Shown here: positions 1 through 6,242 of the stretch, in pieces
Numbering within the stretch: position 1 is the first letter of the stretch
How the letters are laid out: each line of letters begins with the position of its first letter
Source: CAILLO01 sp964579735
GTDB taxonomy: Bacteria; Bacillota; Clostridia; Saccharofermentanales; UBA5734
NCBI GenBank assembly: GCA_964579735.1
Contig: CAZOHH010000035.1
Location: forward strand, 1-24,943
Length of the DNA stretch: 24,943 bases
Reading direction: 5' to 3'
Notes under the pieces: generated by a model
What the model saw: the letters and a program-made list of their open reading frames with translations, nothing else
The model's database searches: none
Told to the model about the DNA's origin: nothing
Made by a program: the position numbers and the translations under genes

Positions 1-1
1 T

Positions 2-196
2 GTCCTTGCTGCTTCGCACGGCCTTGCACTCTTCTACATCTCTCGAAACTCGGGTAATGGTTCCGTCATGGTCCTCCTGGGGAAATGCGATGCATGCCTC
101 GACTTCAAGGCTATCAGAGTCCGAAGGGGGGTTCAAGTGCGACTCGCGCCAGCGGATGTTCCCAAGCTCGCCTCTGCTATAATCGAAAGAGAGTGA
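2..196 (+). CDS. Possible 3' end of an unknown gene (truncated by window edge)
   Basis: Frame 2 stays open from the window edge for 64 codons and stops with TGA at 194-196, 31 bases before the next start codon. The C-terminal residues read LAPADVPKLASAIIERE, which looks like ordinary soluble protein. No domain is recognised. The stop overlaps the region just after the TATAAT box of the next gene, an arrangement compatible with a real gene end. An open frame of this length also arises by chance in GC-rich DNA, so this is tentative. Confidence 0.25.
   Translation, partial: VLAASHGLALFYISRNSGNGSVMVLLGKCDACLDFKAIRVRRGVQVRLAPADVPKLASAIIERE
175..183 (+). promoter_or_regulatory. Extended -10 promoter for the lipoprotein gene
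   Basis: TGCTATAAT at 175-183 is a perfect extended -10 element (TGn plus TATAAT) 44 bases before the start codon at 228. No good -35 hexamer sits 16-18 bases upstream, which is normal for extended -10 promoters. The element lies within the possible upstream reading frame. Confidence 0.5.
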
Positions 197-227
197 ACCA
201 ACCCACACCCCCATCGACGAGGCTGCC

Positions 228-1172
228 ATGACCCGTTCGAAATCCGCATCCGTCCTTCGATCTCTATTCCCGTTGCCAGCGCTGTTTCTTTCGCTCCTGC
301 TGGTGTTCCTGCTGGCTGGTTGCGCGCCTGAGGGGTCTCCTGCTTCGCCCACGGCATGGATGACTGCGCCCCCCACTTCCTCCCCGACGCCGCAGGCCCC
401 CACTGCGACGCCGTCTCCGGTTCCGTCGACCCCGACACCCACCCCGACCCCTGCCGTCCTCTTCGGACGGGTCCCAGTGATGACCGTGAAGTCCGTCAAC
501 CCCGGCTACTCGGGCCCCGCTCTGGAAAGCCTCCTCGTCGACGTCCGCGAATTTGCGCCGGGGATCTGCATCGACCTGATCTACGCGACCGCGGACAACT
601 TCATGGGCGAGATTCTTTACCCACGCGACCTCTGCTTGATGCAGGAGGACACCCTCGAGAAGCTCCTCAAGGCTCAGGCCATCTTCCAAGAGGACGGCTA
701 CTCGATCAAGATCTTCGACGCATACCGCCCCTATGCGGTCACCGTGAAGATGGCCGCCTTCACCGGCGGGGGCATCTTCGTGGCGGACCCGAAGAAGGGA
801 TCGAACCACAACCGAGGTGCCGCGGTCGACATGACCGTCGTGGACGCCCAAGGCAACGAACTCGAGATGTCTTCCGAAGTCGACACGCTCGATTCGACGG
901 CCTTCCGGAATAGCCCCATGTCGGCGGCGGCCCGGAGGAACCTCGATTATGTAGAGAGCGTCATGAAGTCCTGCGGCTTCGTTCCAAACCGTTACGAATG
1001 GTGGCACTACAATGACAGCCGATACGCCATCTACCCCATCCTCGACCTCGCCCTCGACGAGGTCGAGATGGTTCCTGCGGAGTCCGTGCCGAGCATTTCT
1101 CCGCCCCCTGTCCTTGACTCGTCAAAGACAGGGTACGTCAGCGTTTCGCCGACGCCGACACCGTCGGCTTGA
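228..1172 (+). CDS. Lipoprotein of the D-Ala-D-Ala dipeptidase (VanX/DdpX, peptidase M15D) family
   Basis: The 314-residue product is predicted to be exported and lipid-anchored, and to hydrolyse D-alanyl-D-alanine or a related cell-wall dipeptide. Residues 1-31 form a signal peptide ending in a lipobox (LLAGC, lipidated Cys32). A Pro/Thr/Ser-rich linker follows to about residue 77, and a second such tail occupies about 285-314. The zinc-site pattern of the family is intact: SNHNRGAAVD at 192-201 (ligands His194 and Asp201) and EWWH at 257-260 (catalytic Glu257, ligand His260), with the conserved Arg167 in DAYRP. Known VanX enzymes are cytoplasmic resistance enzymes; a surface-anchored form more likely serves peptidoglycan turnover or dipeptide scavenging (inference). 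No vanH or vanA partner is nearby. The start is ATG with a weak GAGG upstream. Confidence 0.85.
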   Translation: MTRSKSASVLRSLFPLPALFLSLLLVFLLAGCAPEGSPASPTAWMTAPPTSSPTPQAPTATPSPVPSTPTPTPTPAVLFGRVPVMTVKSVNPGYSGPALESLLVDVREFAPGICIDLIYATADNFMGEILYPRDLCLMQEDTLEKLLKAQAIFQEDGYSIKIFDAYRPYAVTVKMAAFTGGGIFVADPKKGSNHNRGAAVDMTVVDAQGNELEMSSEVDTLDSTAFRNSPMSAAARRNLDYVESVMKSCGFVPNRYEWWHYNDSRYAIYPILDLALDEVEMVPAESVPSISPPPVLDSSKTGYVSVSPTPTPSA

Positions 1173-1212
1173 AAAACTTTTCAAGGCCATTTCTGCAGCT
1201 TTAGGGTATAAT
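1169..1212 (+). promoter_or_regulatory. Promoter region of transketolase with a 16-bp dyad
   Basis: A consensus TATAAT lies at 1207-1212, 52 bases before the tkt start codon. No clear -35 is found at standard spacing. The palindrome TTGAAAAACTTTTCAA (1169-1184; 7-bp arms, 2-base centre) overlaps the stop codon of the preceding gene and covers the area where RNA polymerase would contact upstream DNA. It could be an operator, or just a short stem-loop ending the upstream transcript; it lacks a terminal T-run. Confidence 0.4.
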
Positions 1213-1264
1213 CGGTAGCACATCTTGAACCCCCCATTTCAACCCACCAAGGAGGAACGACCTG

Positions 1265-3364
1265 ATGACAGCTTCCAGAACGAATTCGCCCGTTTCCTTC
1301 CCCGCTCCCGTCGACGCCCTCGCTGTCGACACCCTCCGCTTCCTGGCCGTAGACGCGGTCCAGCAGGCCAACAGCGGCCACCCCGGACTTCCCCTCGGCG
1401 CCGCGCCGATGGCCTATACCCTCTACTCGCGCCACCTGCGCTTCGACCCCTGCGAACCCGACTGGGACGACCGCGATCGGTTCGTCCTCTCCGCCGGCCA
1501 CGGTTCTGCGCTGTTGTACTCCCTGCTCCACGTGTTCGGGTACGCGCTCACGCTCGATGATCTGAAGAAATTCCGCCAGTGGGAGAGCCTCACGCCGGGT
1601 CACCCCGAACGCGGCCTCACCCCGGGCGTCGAGTTGACCACCGGTCCCCTCGGCCAGGGTCTCGCCAGTGCGGTCGGGATGGCCGCCGCCGAAGCCCACC
1701 TCGCCGCCGTCTACAATCGCCCCGGCCACGACGTGGTCGACCACTACACCTACGTCCTGTGCGGAGACGGAGACCTCATGGAGGGCGTCGCAGCCGAAGC
1801 CGCCTCCCTGGCCGGCCACCTCGGTCTCGGCAAACTGATCGTCCTCTACGACGACAACCGCATCACGCTGTCCGCTTCGACGCAGCTCAACTTCACCGAG
1901 GACGTCGCGATGCGCTTCCGCAGCTACGGCTGGCACACCCTGCGCGTCGAGGACGGCAACGACCTCGAGTCGATCGATCGGGCCATCGAGGAGGCCAAGG
2001 CCGAGAAGGACCGCCCCTCCCTGCTGCGCATCCACACGCACATCGGCTTCGGCTCCCCCAACAAGCACGACTCCTTCGAGGCCCACGGTTCCCCGCTCGG
2101 CGCCGACGAGGTCAAGCTGACCAAGGAGCACCTCGGTTGGCCTGCGGAGCCCGCCTTCTTCATCCCCGCCGAAGTCCCCTGCCATGTCGCTGAAGCCGTG
2201 GAGCGCGCCAAGGGTGGCCATGCCGACTGGCAGCGCCGCATGAAGTCCTACCGTACGGCTTTCCCCGAACTCGCCCGCGAACTGGATGACCGCCTGGACG
2301 GCAAGCTCCCCGAAGGCTGGGACAAGGATTTCCCCGTCTTCCCCGCCGATGCCAAGGGCGTCGCGACCCGCGTCACCTCCGGCAAGATCCTCAACCTCAT
2401 CGCCACCCGCGTTCCCTCGCTGTTCGGTGGTTCCGCCGACCTGAACCCCTCGACCAACACCGAGCTCAAGGGTCTCGGCAACTTCGAGCACCCCGCCCGC
2501 AATGCCGGCGACACCCAGGGCGCCGTCCCTGGAGCCTGGGACTTCACCGGCCGCAACCTCCACTTCGGCGTCCGAGAACACGCCATGGGCGCCATGATGA
2601 ACGGGCTGGCCGCACACGGCGGATTCCACGCCTTCGGCGCGACCTTCGAGACCTTCTGCGATTACCTGCGTCCCAGCATCCGCCTCGCCGCCATCATGCA
2701 CCTGCCCGTCCTGTACATCTTCACCCACGACAGCATCGGCGTCGGTGAGGACGGGGCGACCCACGAACCGGTCGAGCAGACCACCTCGCTGCGCCTGATC
2801 CCGAACATGCAGGTGATCCGCCCCGCCGACGCGAACGAGACCGTCGAGGCCTACCGGGCCGCCTTCGCGACGACCAACCGTCCCACGGCGCTGATCCTCT
2901 CGCGCCAGAACGTGCCCGTCCTCGACCGCACGAAGTATGCCCCCGCCGCTGGCCTCCACCATGGCGCCTACGTCCTGGCGGACCTACCGGCGGCGGCCCC
3001 CGTCCGCAAGGGCGCCCCGTCCGTCGTGCTCGTCGCCACCGGCTCCGAAGTCGCCCTCGCCGCCGCCGCCGCGGACAAGCTGACCGCATCCGGCGTCGCG
3101 GTGCGCCTCGTGTCCATGCCCTCCTGGGAGATCTTCGAGGCCCAGAGCGCCGAGTACAAGGCCAGCGTCCTGCCGGCCTCCCTGCCCGTGCGCCTCTGCA
3201 TCGAAGCGGGCGTGACCATGGGCTGGCAGAAGTACGCCGGAGACAAGGGCGGCGTCATGGGCGTCGACGAGTACGGCGCCTCCGCACCGGGTCCCGTCGT
3301 GATGCGCGAGTACGGCTTCACGCCGGAATGCGTCGTCGAAAGGGTCGAAGCGCTGCTGAAGTAG
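1265..3364 (+). CDS. tkt: Transketolase
   Basis: The full-length 699-residue thiamine-diphosphate enzyme of the pentose phosphate pathway transfers two-carbon ketol units between sugar phosphates in the cytoplasm. Visible family marks are the N-terminal NSGHPG (36-41), SAGHGS (76-81), the TPP/Mg motif GDGDLMEG at 167-174 with the following NNR-type stretch (DDNRI), the FGVREHAMG segment carrying the catalytic Glu, and HDSIGVGEDGATHEPVEQ in the pyrimidine-binding domain. A strong AAGGAGGAA lies 8-15 bases before the ATG, which fixes the start. It is transcribed alone from its own TATAAT, ending convergently with the nucleotidyltransferase module. Together with the KDPG aldolase operon downstream it suggests pentose and sugar-acid metabolism, but nothing shows co-regulation. 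Confidence 0.97.
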   Translation: MTASRTNSPVSFPAPVDALAVDTLRFLAVDAVQQANSGHPGLPLGAAPMAYTLYSRHLRFDPCEPDWDDRDRFVLSAGHGSALLYSLLHVFGYALTLDDLKKFRQWESLTPGHPERGLTPGVELTTGPLGQGLASAVGMAAAEAHLAAVYNRPGHDVVDHYTYVLCGDGDLMEGVAAEAASLAGHLGLGKLIVLYDDNRITLSASTQLNFTEDVAMRFRSYGWHTLRVEDGNDLESIDRAIEEAKAEKDRPSLLRIHTHIGFGSPNKHDSFEAHGSPLGADEVKLTKEHLGWPAEPAFFIPAEVPCHVAEAVERAKGGHADWQRRMKSYRTAFPELARELDDRLDGKLPEGWDKDFPVFPADAKGVATRVTSGKILNLIATRVPSLFGGSADLNPSTNTELKGLGNFEHPARNAGDTQGAVPGAWDFTGRNLHFGVREHAMGAMMNGLAAHGGFHAFGATFETFCDYLRPSIRLAAIMHLPVLYIFTHDSIGVGEDGATHEPVEQTTSLRLIPNMQVIRPADANETVEAYRAAFATTNRPTALILSRQNVPVLDRTKYAPAAGLHHGAYVLADLPAAAPVRKGAPSVVLVATGSEVALAAAAADKLTASGVAVRLVSMPSWEIFEAQSAEYKASVLPASLPVRLCIEAGVTMGWQKYAGDKGGVMGVDEYGASAPGPVVMREYGFTPECVVERVEALLK

Positions 3365-3383
3365 CGCTCGACGAAAAGCGTAC

Positions 3384-3401
3384 GAGGCCTCAAAAGGCCT
3401 C
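3384..3401 (+). terminator. Short stem-loop after tkt (terminator-like, no U-tract)
   Basis: GAGGCCT and AGGCCTC form a perfect 7-bp stem around a CAAA loop, 20 bases after the tkt stop codon. The next bases on the plus strand are not T-rich, so it does not fit a classical intrinsic terminator. It may stabilise the 3' end or work with the longer stem-loop that follows. Confidence 0.35.
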
Positions 3402-3421
3402 AGGGATTGAGTGACGAAACG

Positions 3422-3462
3422 GTATCGGCAGATATGCAATTGCAATGCATATCTGCCGATAC
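3422..3462. repeat. Perfect 17-bp inverted repeat between convergent genes
   Basis: Arms 3422-3438 and 3446-3462 are perfectly complementary around the 7-base centre ATTGCAA. The inner part is itself palindromic (TGCAATTGCA, 3436-3445). It lies between the 3' ends of tkt and the nucleotidyltransferase gene. Neither side is followed by a clear T-run, so a bidirectional terminator is possible but not proven. It also marks the left edge of an AT-richer segment. Confidence 0.6.
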
Positions 3463-3540
3463 TCATTCAAGCGTCCGATTATGAACCCGCCTCTTTGTAG
3501 ACGGAATCGAGGACTTGGTAGGCTTCCTCCTATTTTCTGG

Positions 3541-4212
3541 TTATCCAGGTAGAATCAGACGATTCACTTCACTTACGGCTTTGAGGATTCCGTTTTCACG
3601 TTTCGAAAGTAGATTCACGGCACGACTCCAAGCTTGACGTTGCCAAGCGTCCTTCTGGATATGCGGAAGCAGGTTCCGAACGGACTCGATATCCTTTTCT
3701 CGCTTAGTGACTGGGGTTCGGTGCGGTTGGATCAGAATCTTGTGCAGGGCATACACGGCTGGCTCCGGTACGATTATTTCATGATTCTTCATGTACATCG
3801 TCATGGGATGCTCGGCTAGGAGGTTGACGTCGCGCAACGCTTCTCCTCGAATTCCGATTCCCGGAATATCCAGTGCTGTCTCCCTTCCCGCACCGAGTTG
3901 ACGGGTGAGGAACTCGACTTCCAGAAGGTCTTCCTTGAACATCTTCACGACTGCGGTAATGGAGTCACGCACGACGATAAAACCGGCATCCTTCATCCTT
4001 TGTTCCAGTTGGATGGAAACGGATGGCTGTCTGATTCTCGGATAAAGGAAATCCACGTCACGAGTCCGAATCACCGGATGGAAATCCGAATGGAAATAGC
4101 TTCCATACAGATATTCCGCCCAGCTGCCGATGACCATGACGTAGGGAAGTGCAGAGGCGTCCGCGAGGACCTGGATGGTTTCCCAGAAGGCATTTTCCTG
4201 TCTTTCATCCAT
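3541..4212 (-). CDS. AbiEii-like nucleotidyltransferase (candidate toxin)
   Basis: The 223-residue protein has the nucleotidyltransferase signature: GSWAEYLYG near residue 28, followed by RTRDVDFLYP with the two metal-binding aspartates, and a third acidic strand in LLEVEFL. The C-terminal half carries PEPAVYALHKILIQ and KREKDIESV, the Lys/Asp pattern typical of the AbiEii and NTP_transf_8 groups. Known AbiEii-type proteins are toxins that modify tRNA or other targets and are held in check by a partner gene; other members act as simple nucleotidyltransferases. The ATG overlaps the upstream gene by 8 bases, implying translational coupling. The gene is AT-richer than its neighbours (about 50% GC in one counted line against about 68% in tkt), suggesting horizontal gain. 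Function as a toxin is inference. Confidence 0.7.
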   Translation of the reverse strand: MDERQENAFWETIQVLADASALPYVMVIGSWAEYLYGSYFHSDFHPVIRTRDVDFLYPRIRQPSVSIQLEQRMKDAGFIVVRDSITAVVKMFKEDLLEVEFLTRQLGAGRETALDIPGIGIRGEALRDVNLLAEHPMTMYMKNHEIIVPEPAVYALHKILIQPHRTPVTKREKDIESVRNLLPHIQKDAWQRQAWSRAVNLLSKRENGILKAVSEVNRLILPG

Positions 4213-4519
4213 TCGTAGACACCTTCAGGAATCTTTCCATCTCGGATTGCTCCTTCTTCAGTTTTGCGATGAGTTTCACCAGATGCCGCCGTCGCAGGTC
4301 CTGCTGTAATAGTTGGGGGATGTCGTTATCCTGGGGGGAGACGTAGCGATTGACGACTTTCCCGTTTTTTCGGGACATCCAATAGTAGTATTCATGTCCT
4401 TTGATTCGCTTCCGCACGACTGCTTCGCGCGGAAGAGCAGAGAGCTCGAGCTCATATGCCTGCCGCATTCTTCGGCTTCTGTCCAGTTCGTCGATGACAA
4501 CGGAATGGATGATGCTCAT
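4205..4519 (-). CDS. Small basic protein partnered with the nucleotidyltransferase (candidate antitoxin/regulator)
   Basis: The 104-residue, Lys/Arg-rich protein is the first gene of the two-gene module. Its core reads REAVVRKRIKGHEYYYWMSRKNGKVVNRYVS, a K-x-I-x-G-x-x-YYY ... KV-x-x-x-YV pattern that I associate with small uncharacterised proteins encoded beside nucleotidyltransferases. The C-terminal part (about 70-104) is charged and helical, possibly a coiled coil. AAAGGAG lies 8-9 bases before the ATG. The promoter and four TATACTACA elements lie directly upstream, so the product or the pair could be autoregulatory (inference). It does not show the winged-helix motifs of AbiEi. The exact family is unknown to me. 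Confidence 0.55.
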   Translation of the reverse strand: MSIIHSVVIDELDRSRRMRQAYELELSALPREAVVRKRIKGHEYYYWMSRKNGKVVNRYVSPQDNDIPQLLQQDLRRRHLVKLIAKLKKEQSEMERFLKVSTNG

Positions 4520-4533
4520 CGAACCATCTCCTT

Positions 4534-4617
4534 TATACTACACTTATGCTTTCTATATATATTGTAGTATAACGTCATTTATACTACATCGCAACAAATG
4601 CGGTGTAATGTAGTATA
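4534..4617 (-). promoter_or_regulatory. Promoter with four alternating TATACTACA operators
   Basis: TATACTACA occurs at 4534-4542 and 4580-4588, and its reverse complement at 4563-4571 and 4609-4617. Each direct/inverse pair is offset by exactly 29 bases and the two pairs by 46. The middle two form a longer dyad, TGTAGTATAA - 6 bases - TTATACTACA (4563-4588). On the minus strand TTGCGA (4589-4594) and TATACT (4566-4571) are spaced by 17 bases and read towards the two-gene module, so the -10 box is itself one operator copy. Binding there would block the promoter, consistent with autorepression (inference). Confidence 0.75.
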
Positions 4618-4675
4618 CCCCATACGATTCGACGTCGTGGATGGATGCATTCCTTGCTACCACTTCAAGGTCTTG

Positions 4676-5194
4676 TCAGGGTGCCGAAGCCCTTCTCCTT
4701 CGCCACTCGTTCCAGAAGGCCTCGTACCCGGTCTGCTCCGGCTCTTCCTTCCTGTCCTTCGGCAGGCAGGAACGATAGAATTCCTCGATGTGTTCGGCGA
4801 AGCGCTCGACGACATCGCGGTATTCCCCTTGAGGAACCCGTGCCGTCGCACCGGATGTCGTGCCCAGGACCACTTCGTCTCCCTCGTGTACGACGCTCCA
4901 ATCGATGCCAAGGGAACAGCCGCAGATCATCACGCTCTGCATGTCCGGTTCGGCCAGCATGAAATGTCCGCAGCAAGGCAGCATCTGGCCGCCGTTCGAG
5001 GAATCGCCGACCAGGACGTGGTCCTCGGTCAGTGTGCGAAGCAGGAAGAGTCCCGTTGCACTGAGCGTGGCACTTGATTCGAAGCACTCATCCCCGATTG
5101 CGACGCGTACCTTCCCATGGCAGCATTGATCGCCCGGATCGTCCTCCGGTCCGTCGATCCAAAACAGTTCGAGAATCTCGATGTCGAACCTCAC
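4676..5194 (-). CDS. Cys-containing protein of unknown function, last gene of the sugar-acid operon
   Basis: The 172-residue acidic cytoplasmic protein has no signal peptide or membrane segment. It contains LLRTLTEDH, QMLPCCGHFM and VMICGCSLGIDWSVVHEGDEV; the CC-G-H and C-G-C groups could bind metal. The C-terminus (YEAFWNEWRRRRASAP) is amphipathic and basic. It resembles a conserved hypothetical family I cannot name. The start is GTG at 5192-5194, forming a GTGA overlap with the stop of the aldolase gene, so translation is probably coupled; there is no clear Shine-Dalgarno and the next in-frame ATG would remove more than a third of the protein. The overlap suggests co-expression with the catabolic operon, although its role there is unknown. 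Confidence 0.7.
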   Translation of the reverse strand: MRFDIEILELFWIDGPEDDPGDQCCHGKVRVAIGDECFESSATLSATGLFLLRTLTEDHVLVGDSSNGGQMLPCCGHFMLAEPDMQSVMICGCSLGIDWSVVHEGDEVVLGTTSGATARVPQGEYRDVVERFAEHIEEFYRSCLPKDRKEEPEQTGYEAFWNEWRRRRASAP

Positions 5195-6171
5195 TTCTGC
5201 GTCAGATGCACGCCGAAGCCGCCGAACGATTCCTTCAGGAACACGAGCCGGATCTTTCCCTTCGCGTCCTTGGCCTCGCGCGCCGGGTCGACCTCCAGCC
5301 CCTGGCGGGCGAGCCAGTCCACGGCGCGGGCGACGTTGGCCGTGCGGATGGCGATATGGCCGTTCGGGTCGGTGCTGCGCTTCTTCAGGATCTCGATGCC
5401 GGTGCCGACGAAGATCGCACCGGGCAATTCGCGCGTCGCGGCCCCCAGCAGTTTCGAGAAACGGGTCGCAAGGCTTCCCGCCTCCTCCGGAGTGTCAATG
5501 TCGATGCCGATGTGCGCGAGCTCGAGCCCGAGCACCTCCGCGACCGCTTCGGCCGTGAGCCGCTCGATGGCGGCGAAGTCGCCCGCCGCGATCAGGTCCT
5601 CCTTCACGAACCAGCTGCCGCCGCAGGCGACGACCCGGTCGAAGGCGAGGTAGTCCTTCAGGTTCTTCAGGTCGATGCCGCCGGTGGGCATGAAGCGCAG
5701 GGAGCCGAAGGGCGCCGCCATGGCCTTCAGTGCCGCGAGTCCGCCGCTCGCCTCGGCCGGGAAGAACTTGACCGTCGTGAATCCGTACCCGAGGGCGGTC
5801 TCCATGTCGGTCGGGCTGCTGCAGCCGGGCAGGATCGTCACGCCCTTCGCGAGGCAGAATTCGACGACCGCGCGGTTGAAGCCGGGTCCGACGATGAACT
5901 CCGCGCCGGCGTCGAGCGCCTGCTGCGCCATGTCCACGGACGTCACGGTGCCGGCGCCGACCAGCATCTCCGGATGCGCCGCGCGGATGCGGCGTATGGA
6001 CTCGGCAGCCGCAGCGGTGCGGAAGGTCACCTCGGCGACGGGCAGTCCTCCGCGGCAGAGCGCGTCCGCGAGCGGCACGGCCTGAGCCGCGTCCTCGAGC
6101 TTGATCACGGGCACGAGCCCGAACCGGTCGATGCGTTCCAGCGGGGAAAGGGTCGTCTTCGCGTCGTTCAT
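5191..6171 (-). CDS. eda: KDPG/KHG aldolase with C-terminal VOC-like domain
   Basis: Residues 1 to about 215 are a class I aldolase that cleaves 2-keto-3-deoxy-6-phosphogluconate (or 2-keto-4-hydroxyglutarate) to pyruvate plus an aldehyde. Glu47 in AEVTFRT and the Schiff-base Lys135 in VKFFPAE sit at almost the same positions as in E. coli Eda. GAGTVTS, GPGFNR and PTGGI complete the pattern. About 110 extra residues follow (IGIDIDTPEEAGSLATRFSKLLG ... GGFGVHLTQK) and resemble a glyoxalase/VOC domain: an H-x-G/I-I-D start, a helix, and an end rich in F-G-G-F-G-V. Such fusions are known in Firmicutes, where the extra domain is uncharacterised. AGGAGG precedes the ATG. It is the lyase step of the operon; which keto-deoxy substrate is used is not determined. 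Confidence 0.9.
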   Translation of the reverse strand: MNDAKTTLSPLERIDRFGLVPVIKLEDAAQAVPLADALCRGGLPVAEVTFRTAAAAESIRRIRAAHPEMLVGAGTVTSVDMAQQALDAGAEFIVGPGFNRAVVEFCLAKGVTILPGCSSPTDMETALGYGFTTVKFFPAEASGGLAALKAMAAPFGSLRFMPTGGIDLKNLKDYLAFDRVVACGGSWFVKEDLIAAGDFAAIERLTAEAVAEVLGLELAHIGIDIDTPEEAGSLATRFSKLLGAATRELPGAIFVGTGIEILKKRSTDPNGHIAIRTANVARAVDWLARQGLEVDPAREAKDAKGKIRLVFLKESFGGFGVHLTQK

Positions 6172-6242
6172 GTCGATCCTCCTCTTCGTCTTGCGCTGAT
6201 CGCCGCCTTGGCGGCAACGTCCGTGCGCTGTCCATGCGCCGT

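Noticed and set aside
1181..2962. Very long open frame antisense to transketolase
   Set aside because: It mirrors the real gene in GC-rich DNA; the protein is low-complexity Val/Gly/Glu-rich with no motif, while the plus strand encodes a complete transketolase.
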